Source: Rhodospirillales bacterium
GTDB lineage: Bacteria > Pseudomonadota > Alphaproteobacteria > Acetobacterales > Acetobacteraceae
DNA: 5,315 nt
Assembly: GCA_903644035.1 (NCBI GenBank)
Contig: CAHJXG010000534.1
Coordinates: 1-5,315 of the forward strand
Reading direction: 5' to 3'
Shown: piece by piece, positions 4,911-5,315 of the stretch
How positions within the stretch are numbered: position 1 is the first letter of the stretch
How the letters are laid out: the number at the start of each line of letters is the position of its first letter
Notes under the pieces: model-generated
The model's database searches: none
What the model was told of the DNA's origin: nothing
The model's input: the letters and a program-made list of their open reading frames with translations, nothing else
Made by a program: the position numbers and the translations under genes

Positions 4911-5315
4911 CTACATGACACCCGACGCTATGCCTCCGATTGGTCCGGCGGGGCTGCTGGGTGGTCCGTTGCCGCTGGTCTGGCGGTGCATCTGTATGGG
5001 CTGCCAGGACTGCTCCTGCTGCAGGGTGAGTGCGCCGCTCCGGGCCAGTTCCAATCCCGCCACGAAGGTCCCCGCCATGGCCGCGCGGCAGTGCAGTGCC
5101 CGTGTGGGGCCGGCCTCGGCGACCTTCGGCAGGAACACGTCCAGTCCTGCCCCCTCGGGCAAGTCCTTCAGCCGTTGGGTGATCCGGGCGGTGGCATCGC
5201 CGATGCCCCAGAACGGCAGCCGCCGCAGCTGGTAGGTTTCGGCGTGCGGCGGCAGGCGGAGCGCCACCAGGCAGGCGCGCAGCAGGTCGGTGAGGTCGCC
5301 GCCGGCGAGGGGAGG
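4911..5315 (-). CDS. scpA: Segregation and condensation protein A, C-terminal part (runs off right edge)
   Basis: The minus-strand frame is open from position 5315 to TAG at 4911, giving the last 134 residues; the true start lies outside. ScpA is the kleisin of the bacterial SMC condensin: its N-terminal part binds the SMC neck, its middle part binds ScpB, and its C-terminal winged helix caps the partner SMC head, so the complex can organise and segregate chromosomes. The visible part holds the region before and including that winged helix: LRLPPHAETYQLRRLPFW, then ARITQRLKDLPEGAGLDVFL, then AAMAGTFVAGLELARSGALT followed by LQQEQSWQPIQMHR. This last pattern (helix, then E/Q-rich strand, then PI-x-hydrophobic) is the usual ScpA ending. 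A loose 22-residue Gly/Pro/Ser tail ending ASGVM follows. scpB, usually next, is not found intact. The internal GTG at 5267 is not the start. Confidence 0.85.
   Translation of the reverse strand, partial: PPLAGGDLTDLLRACLVALRLPPHAETYQLRRLPFWGIGDATARITQRLKDLPEGAGLDVFLPKVAEAGPTRALHCRAAMAGTFVAGLELARSGALTLQQEQSWQPIQMHRQTSGNGPPSSPAGPIGGIASGVM

Noticed and set aside
3219..4918. Long frames overlapping the IS701 transposase (minus 3219-4208, plus 3659-4918, minus 3598-4251)
   Set aside because: They are shadows produced by high GC at third codon positions; the frame from 3291 holds all transposase motifs.
4783..5235. 150-residue plus-strand open frame at the right end
   Set aside because: It is antisense to scpA, whose conserved C-terminal sequence is clear on the minus strand.
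1..5315. CRISPR array, tRNA or rRNA genes, toxin-antitoxin pair, riboswitch
   Set aside because: No regular direct repeats, cloverleaf-like segments, rRNA sequence, small paired genes or long structured leader were seen on either strand.

Overview
The window looks like a stretch of alphaproteobacterial chromosome, probably from an acetic acid bacterium (Acetobacteraceae). The right end carries the C-terminal part of a kleisin of alphaproteobacterial type (ScpA). The middle holds two GC-rich insertion sequences of kinds common in that group: an IS5-family (IS427-like) element and an IS701-family element. The taxonomic call is an inference from protein style and GC, not from a database match.

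Layout from left to right. (1) Positions 1-1094, minus strand: a long open frame of at least 364 codons that runs off the left edge, so both its stop and most of the protein may lie outside. It has no cysteine, is rich in Ser/Ala/Pro/Gly, has an acidic-His-Ser linker, and enters a Pro/Ala-rich repeat-like tract at the edge. It looks like the N-terminal part of a large, probably surface or secreted protein, but the family is not recognised. (2) Positions 1115-1966, minus: a RadC-family protein with an intact JAMM motif and a long disordered N-terminal extension. It lies 20 bp upstream of gene 1 and the two look like one operon. (3) Positions 1967-2398: a non-coding stretch, AT-rich in its middle, probably holding the operon's promoter. 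(4) Positions 2403-3240: a complete IS5/IS427-like element with 15-bp inverted repeats. Its transposase is split over two frames joined at a textbook -1 slippery heptamer. (5) Positions 3245-4661: a complete IS701-like element with matching ends. Its transposase has lost its native C-terminus through an apparent one-base insertion. (6) Positions 4666-4910: a GC-rich segment without a convincing gene, perhaps holding the first codons of a destroyed scpB. (7) Positions 4911-5315, minus: the end of scpA.

The two insertion sequences sit head to tail and share target sites: CTAG occurs before the first, exactly between them, and after the second. This is the pattern expected if one element inserted into the CTAG copy created by the other. 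If both are removed in silico, an open frame beginning MTEP continues across the healed site for 44 codons and then stops where the sequence turns AT-rich. That suggests the junction between the conserved scp locus and an accessory radC/large-protein module. No RNA gene, CRISPR array or toxin-antitoxin system is visible.
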